Below are positions 16,475 through 25,533 of a stretch of DNA of 64,000 bases, in pieces. Both the position numbers and the translations under genes were made by a program. How positions within the stretch are numbered: the first letter of the stretch is position 1; each line of letters starts with the position of its first letter. The DNA is taken from contig CBDCDJ010000007.1 of NCBI GenBank assembly GCA_965215355.1, positions 62,001-126,000 on the forward strand. Direction: 5' to 3'. The notes under the pieces were generated by a model. The model worked only from the letters and a program-made list of their open reading frames with translations. It was not told where the DNA came from and did no database searches. The stretch is from CBDCDJ01 sp965215355 (GTDB lineage Bacteria; Deinococcota; Deinococci; Deinococcales; Trueperaceae).

Positions 16475-17845
16475 ATGAAGCGTGGAATAGGGCGTCTGTT
16501 TGGTGCCGCGTTGCTGAGCGTTTTTTTGGCGGCTTGTAACACTTTGAGTCCGGCACCGCTCGAGACCCAAGGAACCGCCAAGAAATATCTGGTGACGAAT
16601 CAAAGAAGCTTGCCTGCCGACTTTACAAACGCGGTTGCAAAGAACGGCGACAGCTTGAGCAGCTTTGAGCCGCAGGCGGGGTTCGCCGCCGTCGTCACCA
16701 AAAACCCGAACGCCTACAAGCGTTATGGCAGTGTAGTGCGCGACGTGACGATTCAGTGGCTCGACCCTGTCGAAGAGGTCGTGGGAGCCGACTACGCTAA
16801 TCCGCCCACGAGTGGCGACGACGACTTCTTCTTCGACCTCCAGTGGGGCCACGACGCCGTCAACGCGCCCGAGGCCTGGAACGCGGGCGTGCGGGGTCAA
16901 GGTGTGAAGGTCGCCGTTCTGGACGGTGGTTTTGATTTGGATCACCCCGACCTCGCCCCCAACATCGTCGACGTTATGGACTTTACGGGTGAGGGCGCAG
17001 GTTATAACCTGGCCGACCCTTTCAGCCACGGCTCACACACCGCGGGTACCGTGGCCGCTGCGGACAACGGTTTGGGTACCATCGGTGTCGCCCCGGAAGC
17101 CAAACTCATCCTGGTGAAGGTCTTGGGTGACGCCGGCTCCGGCAGCTTTGAAGACATCATCTCGGGCATCATCTACGCCGCCGACAAGGACGCCGACATC
17201 ATCAACATGAGCTTGGGCGGGACGCTGGCGAAAAACGGCTTCTGCGACGAGGACGGTTGTGTCAGCGCCCGCGAAGTGTCCGAGCTGCTGCGCGCCGTCA
17301 GTCGCGCGACCACTTACGCTTATCAGCAAGGCACCCTGGTCATCGCTTCGGCGGGGAACGACGCCAACGACGGCGACAAAGACAAAGCTCTCGTTCACGT
17401 GCCCTCGGACTCCGCGCACGTCGTCTCGATCTCGGCGACCGGTCCGGAAGGTTGGGGCGTCGACCCCGACACCGACCTCGACACGCCCGCTTACTACACC
17501 AACTACGGCCAGTCGGTTATCGACTTCGCTGCGCCCGGCGGCGACGTCGACTTCGACCTGTTGGATTCGGGGCAACTTTGTACAGTCGCGGGCCTGACGC
17601 GTCCCTGTTACGTGTTCGACTTCGTGTTCAGCACCGGTAACGGTGGCTGGTACTGGAGCATCGGCACCAGCATGGCTGCGCCGCACGCCGCGGGCGTAGC
17701 AGCGCTCATCCTGAGCGAGTACGGGGGGTCGGACAGCCTGAAGCCGGCCCAACTCGAGCGTGAGCTGCGCGCTCGAGCCGCCGACCTCGGCAAACCCGGC
17801 AACGACGACTTTTACGGTGCCGGTCGGGTCGCCAGCGGTTACTAA
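16475..17845 (+). CDS. Lipoprotein subtilisin-like serine protease (S8)
   Basis: A 456-residue secreted protease. The lipobox LAAC puts the lipidated Cys at 21. Residues about 35-110 look like a short inhibitor-type propeptide. The catalytic triad is Asp150 (VLDGGFDLDHPDL), His185 (SHGSHTAGT) and Ser399 (GTSMAAPHAAG). The oxyanion Asn is in IASAGNDAN. Cys pairs near 268-272 (FCDEDGC) and 372-381 suggest disulfides outside the cell. The ATG at 16475 is chosen because AAGGAG ends six bases upstream; a GTG two codons earlier overlaps that site. It is divergent from another surface protease and ends in a strong terminator. Confidence 0.93.
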   Translation: MKRGIGRLFGAALLSVFLAACNTLSPAPLETQGTAKKYLVTNQRSLPADFTNAVAKNGDSLSSFEPQAGFAAVVTKNPNAYKRYGSVVRDVTIQWLDPVEEVVGADYANPPTSGDDDFFFDLQWGHDAVNAPEAWNAGVRGQGVKVAVLDGGFDLDHPDLAPNIVDVMDFTGEGAGYNLADPFSHGSHTAGTVAAADNGLGTIGVAPEAKLILVKVLGDAGSGSFEDIISGIIYAADKDADIINMSLGGTLAKNGFCDEDGCVSAREVSELLRAVSRATTYAYQQGTLVIASAGNDANDGDKDKALVHVPSDSAHVVSISATGPEGWGVDPDTDLDTPAYYTNYGQSVIDFAAPGGDVDFDLLDSGQLCTVAGLTRPCYVFDFVFSTGNGGWYWSIGTSMAAPHAAGVAALILSEYGGSDSLKPAQLERELRARAADLGKPGNDDFYGAGRVASGY

Positions 17846-17871
17846 AAAGCTTTCCGTTTTTTGAACAGCCG

Positions 17872-17899
17872 AGAGCCTGGTTTCCCAGGCTCTTTTTTT
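17872..17899 (+). terminator. Intrinsic terminator of the subtilase gene
   Basis: AGAGCCTGG-TTTC-CCAGGCTCT forms a perfect 9-bp stem followed by six further T. It lies 26 bases after the stop codon. Confidence 0.92.
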
Positions 17900-17917
17900 G
17901 CAACCTCGGTGGCCGCC

Positions 17918-17963
17918 CAGTTGCCACTGCCTGGGCAAGCGCCACCACTGCGGGTCGAACTTA
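17918..17963 (-). pseudogene. Fragment matching the 3' end of trkH
   Basis: Read on the minus strand this segment encodes FDPQWWRLPRQWQLGGH, nearly the C-terminus of the TrkH protein at 22468 (FDPQWWRLPRGWRLGRGH). A 26-base core is identical at the nucleotide level (about 17936-17961 against 22501-22526). There is no TrkH coding sequence around it. It looks like a leftover or copied gene end inside the 356-base gap between the subtilase and the pilin operon; the rest of that gap shows nothing else clear. Confidence 0.5.
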
Positions 17964-18201
17964 CAGAGGCGTCGCTCGAGCGGTTCGTGAGCCGACGCTG
18001 CCCCCGGTTCGGTCACGCCTCTAAAATCAGGCCCGGTAGGTTTAAACGCAACTCGTTTGGTAAAAGTCTGCGTTCGAGACCCTGCTGGTTCTTCGGTTTC
18101 AAGAGCGCGCTTCCCACCGGCTCGAGCCCTCACCCCTTCTCTGTAAGAATTTTGTAAGCACCTATTGTTTAGGCTTGCGCTTAGTTGGACGAAGGAGCGC
18201 C

Positions 18202-18666
18202 GTGAAGGAAAACAAAGGACTATCGCTTATCGAGTTGCTGGTGACAATGGCCGTCATCGGTGCCGTTGTAGGTATCAGCGCTCTCAATTTGAAACCCCTC
18301 AACAACGACGCCCAGAACGCGGCCGGTCAAGTCGTGGGTTTTCTCAAACTGGCCCGGGCCAAGGCGATGTCGACGACCTCTGCGTACCGTATTTCGTACG
18401 ATGCAAACAGACAACCTGTTCTCCTTTACGCTGAACGTGCCAAGCGTTGCAGTGACTCAACCTGGACGCCCGACCCAAAACTGCAAACCGAATTGCCCGC
18501 AGGCGTTGCCTTGACCATCGACTTCCGGCATTTCAACTTCAGGCCTGTCTGCTTTGATTCTCGCGGCTTTACGGCCGCTTACATCAGAGTTCGCCTTCAA
18601 GACGACCGCGCGCGCACTCGTGAGGTCGAAGTGCTCGTGGGCGGCACGGCCCGGGTGCTGCCGTGA
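18202..18666 (+). CDS. Type IV minor pilin, GspH/FimT-like
   Basis: A 154-residue prepilin. The class III signal is KENKG|LSLIELLVTMAVIGAVVG: a short basic leader, cleavage after Gly, Glu at +5 and a hydrophobic helix. The globular part has two Cys (near 82 and 115) and a FimT-like end. The GTG at 18202 is preferred because GAAGGAG lies 5 bases upstream and the leader length is then normal. First of four overlapping or adjacent pilin-like genes, a standard minor-pilin operon that primes pilus assembly and, in the Deinococcota, often DNA uptake. Confidence 0.88.
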   Translation: MKENKGLSLIELLVTMAVIGAVVGISALNLKPLNNDAQNAAGQVVGFLKLARAKAMSTTSAYRISYDANRQPVLLYAERAKRCSDSTWTPDPKLQTELPAGVALTIDFRHFNFRPVCFDSRGFTAAYIRVRLQDDRARTREVEVLVGGTARVLP

Positions 18667-19037
18667 CGAACAAGGGCTTCAGCCTGGTAGAGGCCATCGT
18701 CGCGACCGCCATTCTCGGCATCCTCATGGCCGCGGTCATCCCCGCGTTCATGTCCAATTTGCAAGTCAACAACCGCAACGAGCAACGTTCGGAAGCGGTC
18801 AACCTGGCGCAGCAAACGCTCGAGACGCTGCGCCGTACCGACATGGCCTCGTTGCCGATGTCGGGCTCGAGCACCGCGTCCGCGCTTTACAACGGCCGCA
18901 CCTACACCCTCGTCACGCGCTACTGCAGCGCGGCGTCCTACTGCGCCCAAAACAGCGCCCGTCACCTGGTCGTCGAGATTCGTTTGGACGGAAAGAAGGT
19001 TTACGACGTTGAAACGGTCTACACCAACCTCCGTTAG
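18663..19037 (+). CDS. Type IV minor pilin, PilV-like
   Basis: A 124-residue prepilin with the leader MTNKG|FSLVEAIVATAILGILMAA, including Phe at +1 and Glu at +5. It is short for the family. It has a Cys pair in RYCSAASYCAQ, which may form a disulfide in the exported domain. The GTG start overlaps the previous stop (GTGA). The end overlaps the next gene by 29 bases, so all are tightly coupled. Confidence 0.9.
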   Translation: MTNKGFSLVEAIVATAILGILMAAVIPAFMSNLQVNNRNEQRSEAVNLAQQTLETLRRTDMASLPMSGSSTASALYNGRTYTLVTRYCSAASYCAQNSARHLVVEIRLDGKKVYDVETVYTNLR

Positions 19038-19956
19038 CGGACTCACGCTCGTCGAGTTGCTCGTCGCGCTCGCCATAGCGTTCATCGTGGTCGGGGCCGC
19101 CATGACGCTGACTTTTTCGAGCCGCAAGGTTTACGACCTCGACGAGACGCGCACCTCCATCAACCAGAACTTGCGCAACGCGCTCACCATCATCGGCAGT
19201 GACGTGCGGCAGACCGGCGAGCGCCTGCCGACCGCGGCGGGCAGCGTGTTTCCCGCGCTCGAGCTGGTGCAGGGCGGCGAAGGCCCCGAACTCATCGTCC
19301 GCCGCAGCCGCTTGGCGACGCAACCCACCCTCTGCGCCAGCGTGAGCGGCAGCGCCGCCACGCTCACCATCGGCACCAACAACAACCCCCCCTACCCCGA
19401 ATGCGACACGACGAACAGCACCATAAGAAACTCGCTCCAGGCGCAAATCTTGGACCTGCGCGCTTACCGCGCCGCGCAGACGGCGCTGGGGCTTCCGGCG
19501 CACGCCTACCTGTACGACCCCATCGACCGCGTGGGTGAGTTCTTCATTATCGCCAACGAACAGTCGAGCCGCTTCACTTATTCCCTGAGCCGCACGACCG
19601 GTTCCTGGAATAAAACGTACAACGTACTCGAGAAAGCGCCCGCCGAGGGGCAGCCGCGCATCTACATTCTGGAGGAGCGGCGTTACCGCAAACAGGGCGA
19701 CTACCTTCAGGTCGTCGTGAACGGCGATACCGGCAACCCTCAAAACCTCATCTTCGGCGTCAGCGGTTTCGACGTGCAGATGCGTCTGAAAGACGGCAGC
19801 CGGGTGAACGCCTTCGGTGCCGCCGCCGACTGGACGCAGATAGCCGCCGTGGAAGTCTCCGTGACCGGGCGTGCGGACGTCTCGGGCAGAAACGTACAGC
19901 GCACCTTCTCGAGCGAATTTTTTCCGCGCAACGCGCTGAACCGCGTTGCGCGCTGA
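19009..19956 (+). CDS. Type IV minor pilin, PilW-like
   Basis: A 315-residue protein with the prepilin leader SVSG|LTLVELLVALAIAFIVVG near residue 10. The large C-terminal region is typical of PilW-type proteins, which sit low in the pilus tip complex. A Cys pair (near 106 and 132) may be disulfide-bonded. The TTG at 19009 lies inside the PilV-like gene and has AAGG upstream at a good distance; later starts would cut into the leader. Confidence 0.85.
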   Translation: MKRSTPTSVSGLTLVELLVALAIAFIVVGAAMTLTFSSRKVYDLDETRTSINQNLRNALTIIGSDVRQTGERLPTAAGSVFPALELVQGGEGPELIVRRSRLATQPTLCASVSGSAATLTIGTNNNPPYPECDTTNSTIRNSLQAQILDLRAYRAAQTALGLPAHAYLYDPIDRVGEFFIIANEQSSRFTYSLSRTTGSWNKTYNVLEKAPAEGQPRIYILEERRYRKQGDYLQVVVNGDTGNPQNLIFGVSGFDVQMRLKDGSRVNAFGAAADWTQIAAVEVSVTGRADVSGRNVQRTFSSEFFPRNALNRVAR

Positions 19957-19973
19957 ACCGTTAGGAGTTTGAC

Positions 19974-22439
19974 ATGCAGCAGGTCGGGCCACAAGCCAAA
20001 ACACAGGGTTTCGCCCTCGTCACGGTGCTCATCATGGGTGCGGTTTTAGCCGCGCTGCTGAGCGCCTACTTCGTTGTCACGCTCACCGAGGTGTCCACCA
20101 CAGGGGCCGCGAGCAACAGCGTGACCGGCTTTTACGCCGCCGAAGCGGGGCTCAACATGCGCGCCGAGGAAATCCGCAGCAAGTTCCAAAACTACAGCCG
20201 CCCGAGCGCATATGACCTCGGTGAAAGAAGCTACGCCCTCAACAGCCGCAACGTCACCACCTCCGGAGAGGCCCTGCCGACCGACCCTACTTTTACCGTC
20301 ATCAACGCGCCCGACGACCCCTTCAACGGTTTGATTTCGGTCAACAGCCTCTACGACATCTCCTCGGTGGCGAAAAACCCGGCCGGGGACACCGAAGCGC
20401 AGTTGGACATGCAAATCACCATGCGCGAAATCCCGGTGTTTCAGTTTTTGGGTTTCCACCAGGAAAACATGGAGTTCCACCCCGGCCCGCCCATGACCAT
20501 TCACGGCCGGGTTCACTCGAACAAAGGCATGTATCTGTCAGCCAACAACAGCTTGACGATTGACGGCCTCGTCACCGGCGTGACCGGCATTTGGCATGGC
20601 ACCGCCAATACCAATAGCTGCCGTAGCGGAACAGTCGACATCATGGCCGCCGACGGTGCCTACAAACGCTTCAGCGGCTGCAAAAGAATGGCGGAAAGCG
20701 ACCTCGCACCTTTCGGGGGCCGCGTCAAGTATTTGGACGAGCCGCTCGCGCTGCCTTTGCCCGAGTCGTTCGAGTGGAAACCGGCAACCGGCTTTTACTG
20801 GGGGCGGGCCGACCTCAGGATGGTGCTCGTCCAGGACCACTACGTCGACCTGTTCGCGGCCGCCGGGCGTGCGGGGGACAGGCCAAGGTTCGTGGTGCCG
20901 GGCAACGCGTGCAACAACGGCAACGGGAATGGCAACGGCAACGGGTGTAACAACGGGAATGGCAACGGCAACGGGAACGGCAACGGGAACGGGAACAACG
21001 GTGGCTCGAGCACCCCGGTCACCATCATGGCCCCGGACATCAGGGTGTATGACGCCGCCGGTGTGGTCAACACGATAGCGACCCAGAACCTCTACAGGCT
21101 GATGATAGACAACCCCGGCATGATCACCGTGAACTTGCCGCGCGACGGCCGCAACAACAACGGGCGACCGAATGCAAACAGCACGTACAGCCGCGAGAAC
21201 GTAGACAACAGCGATCCCAGCGTACTCAACAAATTTCTCTCTACCAGCTACGCCACCTCCGGCGGCAACCCGCTGATTCCGCCTTACTGCCAGGTCTATT
21301 CGAACGAGCCCCGCCCCTGGGGTGGAGCCAACGTCCAGAATGTGCAAGGCAAGGGTTACGTGTACCCAAACAACTCTTCAATCGAGAACCAGCCGGTTTC
21401 GTCCTTTGCACCGAACCCCGCAGCGGGTTACGCTTATTTCACCAACGCGAACAACCCGAGCAATTTGAGCGACATTTGCAAACACGTGGTGGCGCGGGGC
21501 GAGTTCTTCCACTACCGGCAAAACCGCGAGATGCTCATGCTCAACGTCAACGTGCGTCAATTTTTAGAAGCCAACAGAACCGCTTCACCCGCGGCGCGCC
21601 TGTTCGACCCCACCGTCTTAGGTCCCAACGGCGGCCTGGTGCTTTATTTCTCGGTCGACGGCCCCAACCACACCCCTGCGGTGAATAGGGGAAACAACTA
21701 CGGCGTGCGGCTTTTCGACGGGGCCGACCTGTCGATGACCCGGGGGATGACCGTCGTCACCGACCAGGCGGCTTACCTCCAGGGTGACTTCAACTGCCGG
21801 GCCTTGGCCGCTCCCGCCGACATCAATGCACTTGCCCGCAACACCACCGACACAGGCAACCTCGACGGCTCGGGCAACCCGGTCTCGAGCCTGCAATCCA
21901 AGCCTAATCGCTGTCACGAGCGGGTCTCGAGCGGCGGCAACCCGCTGAGAGACAGCGAGATTGAAAACGACGACTTAAAGCGTGGGGTCGCAATCATGAC
22001 CGACAGCATAAATATCCTCTCGGACGCCTGGAAGGATAGCAACAGCCGCCTGCCGCTCGGGGGACGTTTGCCCTCCATGACCCAGCAGAACGTCGCGATT
22101 TTGGCAGGCTCGAACCGCGATGGTGAAGGGGGGCTGCACAACTTCCCGCGATTTTTGGAAGATTGGGGCTACGTGAGTGGTGACTCTGTACGCTACCGCT
22201 ACCGGGGCTCGCTGGCCGCCTTCAAGTTTCCCAGGCGGGTGGACGGCGTGTTCGATCGTAACGTCAATCCCTCCAACGGTAATTCTTACAACGGCAGTTG
22301 CTGCGACATCAATTACCAGCCGCCGACGCGCGACTGGGACTTCGACGACGATTTCAGAGATGCCGAAAGGCTGCCGCCCCTGACGCCGCGCGCGGTCTCG
22401 CTCAAGCAAGACTTGTTTCTCAGGGACTTCGAGCAGTAG
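19974..22439 (+). CDS. Large PilX-like pilus-associated protein with Asn-Gly repeat
   Basis: An 821-residue protein. The N-terminus has a hydrophobic helix, FALVTVLIMGAVLAALLSAYF, and the PilX-type mark FYAAEAGLNMRAEEI. It lacks a strict G|FxxxE site: the sequence is QG|FALVT. Most of the protein is an exported domain with RVHSNKGMYLS (a DUF4900-like pattern) near residue 180. Residues 313-343 are an Asn-Gly repeat interrupted by Cys. Six or more Cys residues are spread through it. The ATG at 19974 has TAGGAG upstream. It is last in the minor-pilin operon and may be a tip adhesin or assembly factor. Confidence 0.8.
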   Translation: MQQVGPQAKTQGFALVTVLIMGAVLAALLSAYFVVTLTEVSTTGAASNSVTGFYAAEAGLNMRAEEIRSKFQNYSRPSAYDLGERSYALNSRNVTTSGEALPTDPTFTVINAPDDPFNGLISVNSLYDISSVAKNPAGDTEAQLDMQITMREIPVFQFLGFHQENMEFHPGPPMTIHGRVHSNKGMYLSANNSLTIDGLVTGVTGIWHGTANTNSCRSGTVDIMAADGAYKRFSGCKRMAESDLAPFGGRVKYLDEPLALPLPESFEWKPATGFYWGRADLRMVLVQDHYVDLFAAAGRAGDRPRFVVPGNACNNGNGNGNGNGCNNGNGNGNGNGNGNGNNGGSSTPVTIMAPDIRVYDAAGVVNTIATQNLYRLMIDNPGMITVNLPRDGRNNNGRPNANSTYSRENVDNSDPSVLNKFLSTSYATSGGNPLIPPYCQVYSNEPRPWGGANVQNVQGKGYVYPNNSSIENQPVSSFAPNPAAGYAYFTNANNPSNLSDICKHVVARGEFFHYRQNREMLMLNVNVRQFLEANRTASPAARLFDPTVLGPNGGLVLYFSVDGPNHTPAVNRGNNYGVRLFDGADLSMTRGMTVVTDQAAYLQGDFNCRALAAPADINALARNTTDTGNLDGSGNPVSSLQSKPNRCHERVSSGGNPLRDSEIENDDLKRGVAIMTDSINILSDAWKDSNSRLPLGGRLPSMTQQNVAILAGSNRDGEGGLHNFPRFLEDWGYVSGDSVRYRYRGSLAAFKFPRRVDGVFDRNVNPSNGNSYNGSCCDINYQPPTRDWDFDDDFRDAERLPPLTPRAVSLKQDLFLRDFEQ
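20911..21003 (+). repeat. Tandem AACGGN microsatellite encoding Asn-Gly
   Basis: About fourteen hexamer-like units of AACGGC, AACGGG or AATGGC lie in frame and encode (Asn-Gly)n with two NN breaks and one Cys. The tract is prone to slippage in steps of six bases, which would keep the frame, so it would change linker length and not switch the gene off. Confidence 0.85.
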
Positions 22440-22467
22440 GTACGGCAGCTTTTCAGCAAAGTTTTAG

Positions 22468-23928
22468 CTAGTGCCCTCGCCCCAGTCGCCAACCCCGCGG
22501 CAAGCGCCACCACTGCGGGTCGAACACCACGAACACGGTGACGACTTCCAGCCGCCCCGCGTACATCGCAAAGACAAGCATCCCCCGGCTGACCGGGTGC
22601 AGGTCGGCGAAGTTCGCCATCGGGCCGACCGCCGCCAGACCCGGCCCGATGTTGCCGATGCAGGCGATGGAGGCGGTAAAAGCGGTCACAAAGTCGGCCC
22701 CCAACGCGGTCACCACGCCGGTCGTCACCGCAAACAGGCCGATATAGAGCGTAATAAAGGCCGACACCGCCCGCAACACTTCCTCGGGCACCACGCGGCT
22801 GCCGACCCGCACCGGCAAAACGGCGCGCGGGTGCAGGGTGCGGCGCACCTCGCGCACGGTGTTCTGCACGAGCATGAGCCACCTTACCACCTTGATGCCG
22901 CCGCCCGCGCTGCCCGCGCTGCCGCCGATGAACATGAGAATCAGCAACACCACTTGCGGCCCCCTGGGCCAGACGGCGAAGTCTTCAGAGGCGTAGCCGG
23001 TCGTCGTCAGGATGCTCAAAGACTGAAAAAAGCCGTGCCGTAGAGCCTCGCCGGGGCCGTACAGGGCGCGCAACCCGTAGGCGATGGCGAGGGCCGCGAC
23101 CGTGGCGATGCCCAGGTAAGCCTTGAACTCGGCGTCGCGCCACAAGGTTCTGGGCCGGCCCGCGGCGGCGCGGTAGAGCAGCGCGAAGTTGGCCCCGGCG
23201 AAGGTCATGAACACAACCGAAATCCACTCCAACGCAGGACTCATAAAGCCTTGAAAACTTAAGGGTTTGGGGCTGAAGCCGCCCGCCGCCAGCGTCGTGA
23301 AGGCGTGCGCCAGGGCGTCGTAGGAGGACATGCCCGCTGCACCGTAAGCGAGTGCGCACAGCGCGGTCAGCCCCACGTAGACGATCAAGACGGCGTTCGA
23401 GGTGTTGCGCAACCTTGGGGTGAGCTTTTCTTCGGTCGGCCCCGGCGCTTCGGTGAAAAACAGTTGCCGCCCGGCGATGGCGAGTTGCGGCAACACCGCG
23501 ATAAAGAGCACGATGATGCCCACGCCGCCGAACCACTGGCTGAGAGCGCGCCACATGAACAGGCTGCTCGAGAAGCTGCCGAAGTCGCGCAACACGGTCG
23601 CGCCCGTGGTGGTGAAGCCGCTCATCGACTCGAACATGGCGTTCAAGGGGCTCATGCCGCCCGACACGGCGAAGGGCACCGCGCCGAAAGCGGGAATGCT
23701 CAGCCACAGCAGCAGCACGCTGATAATCGCTTCGCGCCGCGACGGCTCGGCCTCTCTGGACCCCAGCCGCGCCAGCAGCGCGCCCGCGCCGCCCGCCGCG
23801 AGCGCGGCGGCCGCGAAACCGACGGCGGGTTCGGCCATGAGCAGCGCGTAAAACGTAAACACGAGCAGCACGACGCTCAACCCGAGCAGGCCCATCCCGA
23901 CGACGTAAGGAGCGAATCTTCCGCGCAC
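22468..23928 (-). CDS. trkH: Potassium uptake protein TrkH/KtrB family
   Basis: A 486-residue membrane channel for K+ uptake. The four selectivity-filter-like P loops are visible: SMSGFTTTGATVL, TLAAGGFSPK, TTTGYASEDF and IACIGNIGPG. About 10 membrane segments are present, the usual size. GTG start at 23928. The C-terminal FDPQWWRLPRGWRLGRGH is also found as an isolated fragment at 17918. The TrkA gene lies 143 bases upstream on the same strand, so the two form the complete K+ uptake system. It converges with the pilin operon without a clear terminator between. Confidence 0.93.
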   Translation of the reverse strand: MRGRFAPYVVGMGLLGLSVVLLVFTFYALLMAEPAVGFAAAALAAGGAGALLARLGSREAEPSRREAIISVLLLWLSIPAFGAVPFAVSGGMSPLNAMFESMSGFTTTGATVLRDFGSFSSSLFMWRALSQWFGGVGIIVLFIAVLPQLAIAGRQLFFTEAPGPTEEKLTPRLRNTSNAVLIVYVGLTALCALAYGAAGMSSYDALAHAFTTLAAGGFSPKPLSFQGFMSPALEWISVVFMTFAGANFALLYRAAAGRPRTLWRDAEFKAYLGIATVAALAIAYGLRALYGPGEALRHGFFQSLSILTTTGYASEDFAVWPRGPQVVLLILMFIGGSAGSAGGGIKVVRWLMLVQNTVREVRRTLHPRAVLPVRVGSRVVPEEVLRAVSAFITLYIGLFAVTTGVVTALGADFVTAFTASIACIGNIGPGLAAVGPMANFADLHPVSRGMLVFAMYAGRLEVVTVFVVFDPQWWRLPRGWRLGRGH

Positions 23929-24071
23929 AACGTCCGCCAGCTTACCCTGTGGGCCGGGTGGGGGATAGAGGTTTTTGTGCAGTGCTGAAGGAGAATTTTT
24001 CGTGATTCGTCATTCGTTTTTCGTCGAACAACTAAGAAAGAGCAATAAGAAAGAACAACGAACACCTTTTC

Positions 24072-25418
24072 TCAGGCGTAAGCGGTTTTGTGCCGCTCGA
24101 GCCAGCGCTCCACCGCGGGCACGTTGTCGGGGGTCGTGACCACGAACAGGTGGTCGCCGTGGTGCAAAACCGTGTCGCCGCTGGGAATGATGACCTTGTC
24201 GGCGCGCAAAATCGCGCCGATGAGGCTCTCGGGCGGCGCGCCTAAGTCGCGCAGGGGTCCCGTTTCGCAGCCGCGCGGGTAGGTTACTTCCATCACCTCG
24301 GCGCGGCCCTCGATGCTCGCTAGATGGTCTACTTCGTCGAGCTTGAGCCAGTTCAAGACCTCTTGCACGGCGGCCGTCTGCGGCGTCAGGGCGATGTCGA
24401 TGCCGACGCGCTCGAACAGCGTGCGGTTGCGCGCCCGCCCGACCCGCGTGATGATTTTGGGGATGTTCAGGGTTCTACCGAGCAGCGACACGATCAAGTT
24501 TTTACCGTCGTCGTCGGTCACCGCGACGAGCGCGTCGGCGTCTTCGATGCGCTCCTGCTCTAAGAGCTCCAGGTCGCTGCCGTCGCCGTGCAGCACGAGC
24601 GTGCGCGGCAGCCACCGCGCCAGTTTCTCACAGCGTTCCTCGCTCTGCTCGATGACGGTGAGGTTGACGCGGTCCTGGTGCAACTGTTGGGCCACCATAA
24701 AGCCGACGTTGCCGCCGCCGATGACCACCACGTTTTGGACCCGTTTGCGCGGCGCGAACTTGGCTTCAAGCGCGTGCATACTCTGCGCGGTGCCCATAAA
24801 AATAACCTTGTCGCCCGGACAGAGCACCGTTTTGCCCGACGGCACGATAAAGCTGTCGCCCCGAATCGAGCCGACGAGAAGCGTGCTTTTCGGCAACTCG
24901 ACTTCGGTCAAGGGTTTGCCCAAAAAGGGGTCGCCGTCTTGTAACTTGTACTCCAACAGCTTGATGCGCCCATTTGCAAAAAAACTGCTGTCCAGCGCCC
25001 GCGGCACCCGGATGATGTCCACGATTTGCTGGGCCAGCACGCGCTGCGGCCACACCACCCGGTCGATGGCGAGGCCGATGGACGCCATCGCGCCGCGCTG
25101 GGTAAAGGCGTTCAAGTAGCGCTGGCGAGTCACAAAGGCCATCGTGTTTTTCGCGCCTAACCCTTTGGCGGCCAGGCAGGCGAGCACGTTGACGTCGTCG
25201 TTGGTCGTACAGGCGACGAAGCCGTCCGCGCGGGCCGCCCCGGCCCCGCGCAGGTCTTCGGGGTCGGCCCCGTCGCCGCGGACGAAGCGCACGTCCATCG
25301 ACTCGAACACTTGTTCACGGTCGGGGTTGGCGTCTATCACGGTCACGCTGTGGGTGCGGTGCAGCGCCTCGGCAATCTGCGCGCCGATTTCGCCGCCGCC
25401 GATGATGATGACGTTCAT
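24072..25418 (-). CDS. trkA: Trk system K+ uptake regulatory protein TrkA
   Basis: A 448-residue cytosolic protein with two RCK (TrkA-N plus TrkA-C) units. Each N-part has the dinucleotide motif: IIGGGEIGAQIAEAL at the start and VIGGGNVGFMVAQQL near 230. TrkA-C regions cover about 140-220 and 365-445. It binds NAD(H) or ATP and gates TrkH. The ATG at 25418 begins exactly at the first Rossmann strand; an upstream extension of ten residues (MSRLLRYSYG) is less likely. It is followed by trkH. Confidence 0.93.
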   Translation of the reverse strand: MNVIIIGGGEIGAQIAEALHRTHSVTVIDANPDREQVFESMDVRFVRGDGADPEDLRGAGAARADGFVACTTNDDVNVLACLAAKGLGAKNTMAFVTRQRYLNAFTQRGAMASIGLAIDRVVWPQRVLAQQIVDIIRVPRALDSSFFANGRIKLLEYKLQDGDPFLGKPLTEVELPKSTLLVGSIRGDSFIVPSGKTVLCPGDKVIFMGTAQSMHALEAKFAPRKRVQNVVVIGGGNVGFMVAQQLHQDRVNLTVIEQSEERCEKLARWLPRTLVLHGDGSDLELLEQERIEDADALVAVTDDDGKNLIVSLLGRTLNIPKIITRVGRARNRTLFERVGIDIALTPQTAAVQEVLNWLKLDEVDHLASIEGRAEVMEVTYPRGCETGPLRDLGAPPESLIGAILRADKVIIPSGDTVLHHGDHLFVVTTPDNVPAVERWLERHKTAYA

Positions 25419-25533
25419 GCCGTAAGAATACCTCAGTAGCCTGGACAAGCTTACGTGAAAAGCAACGCGGCGCTTGTGTAGCTTCAGGGCGAGGCTGAGT
25501 TTGGGAGGCTTACTTAGGCATAACCTTCCCTTT

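Noticed and set aside
20911..21003. CRISPR-like repeat array
   Set aside because: The units are six bases long with no spacers and lie in frame inside a pilus gene. This is a microsatellite.
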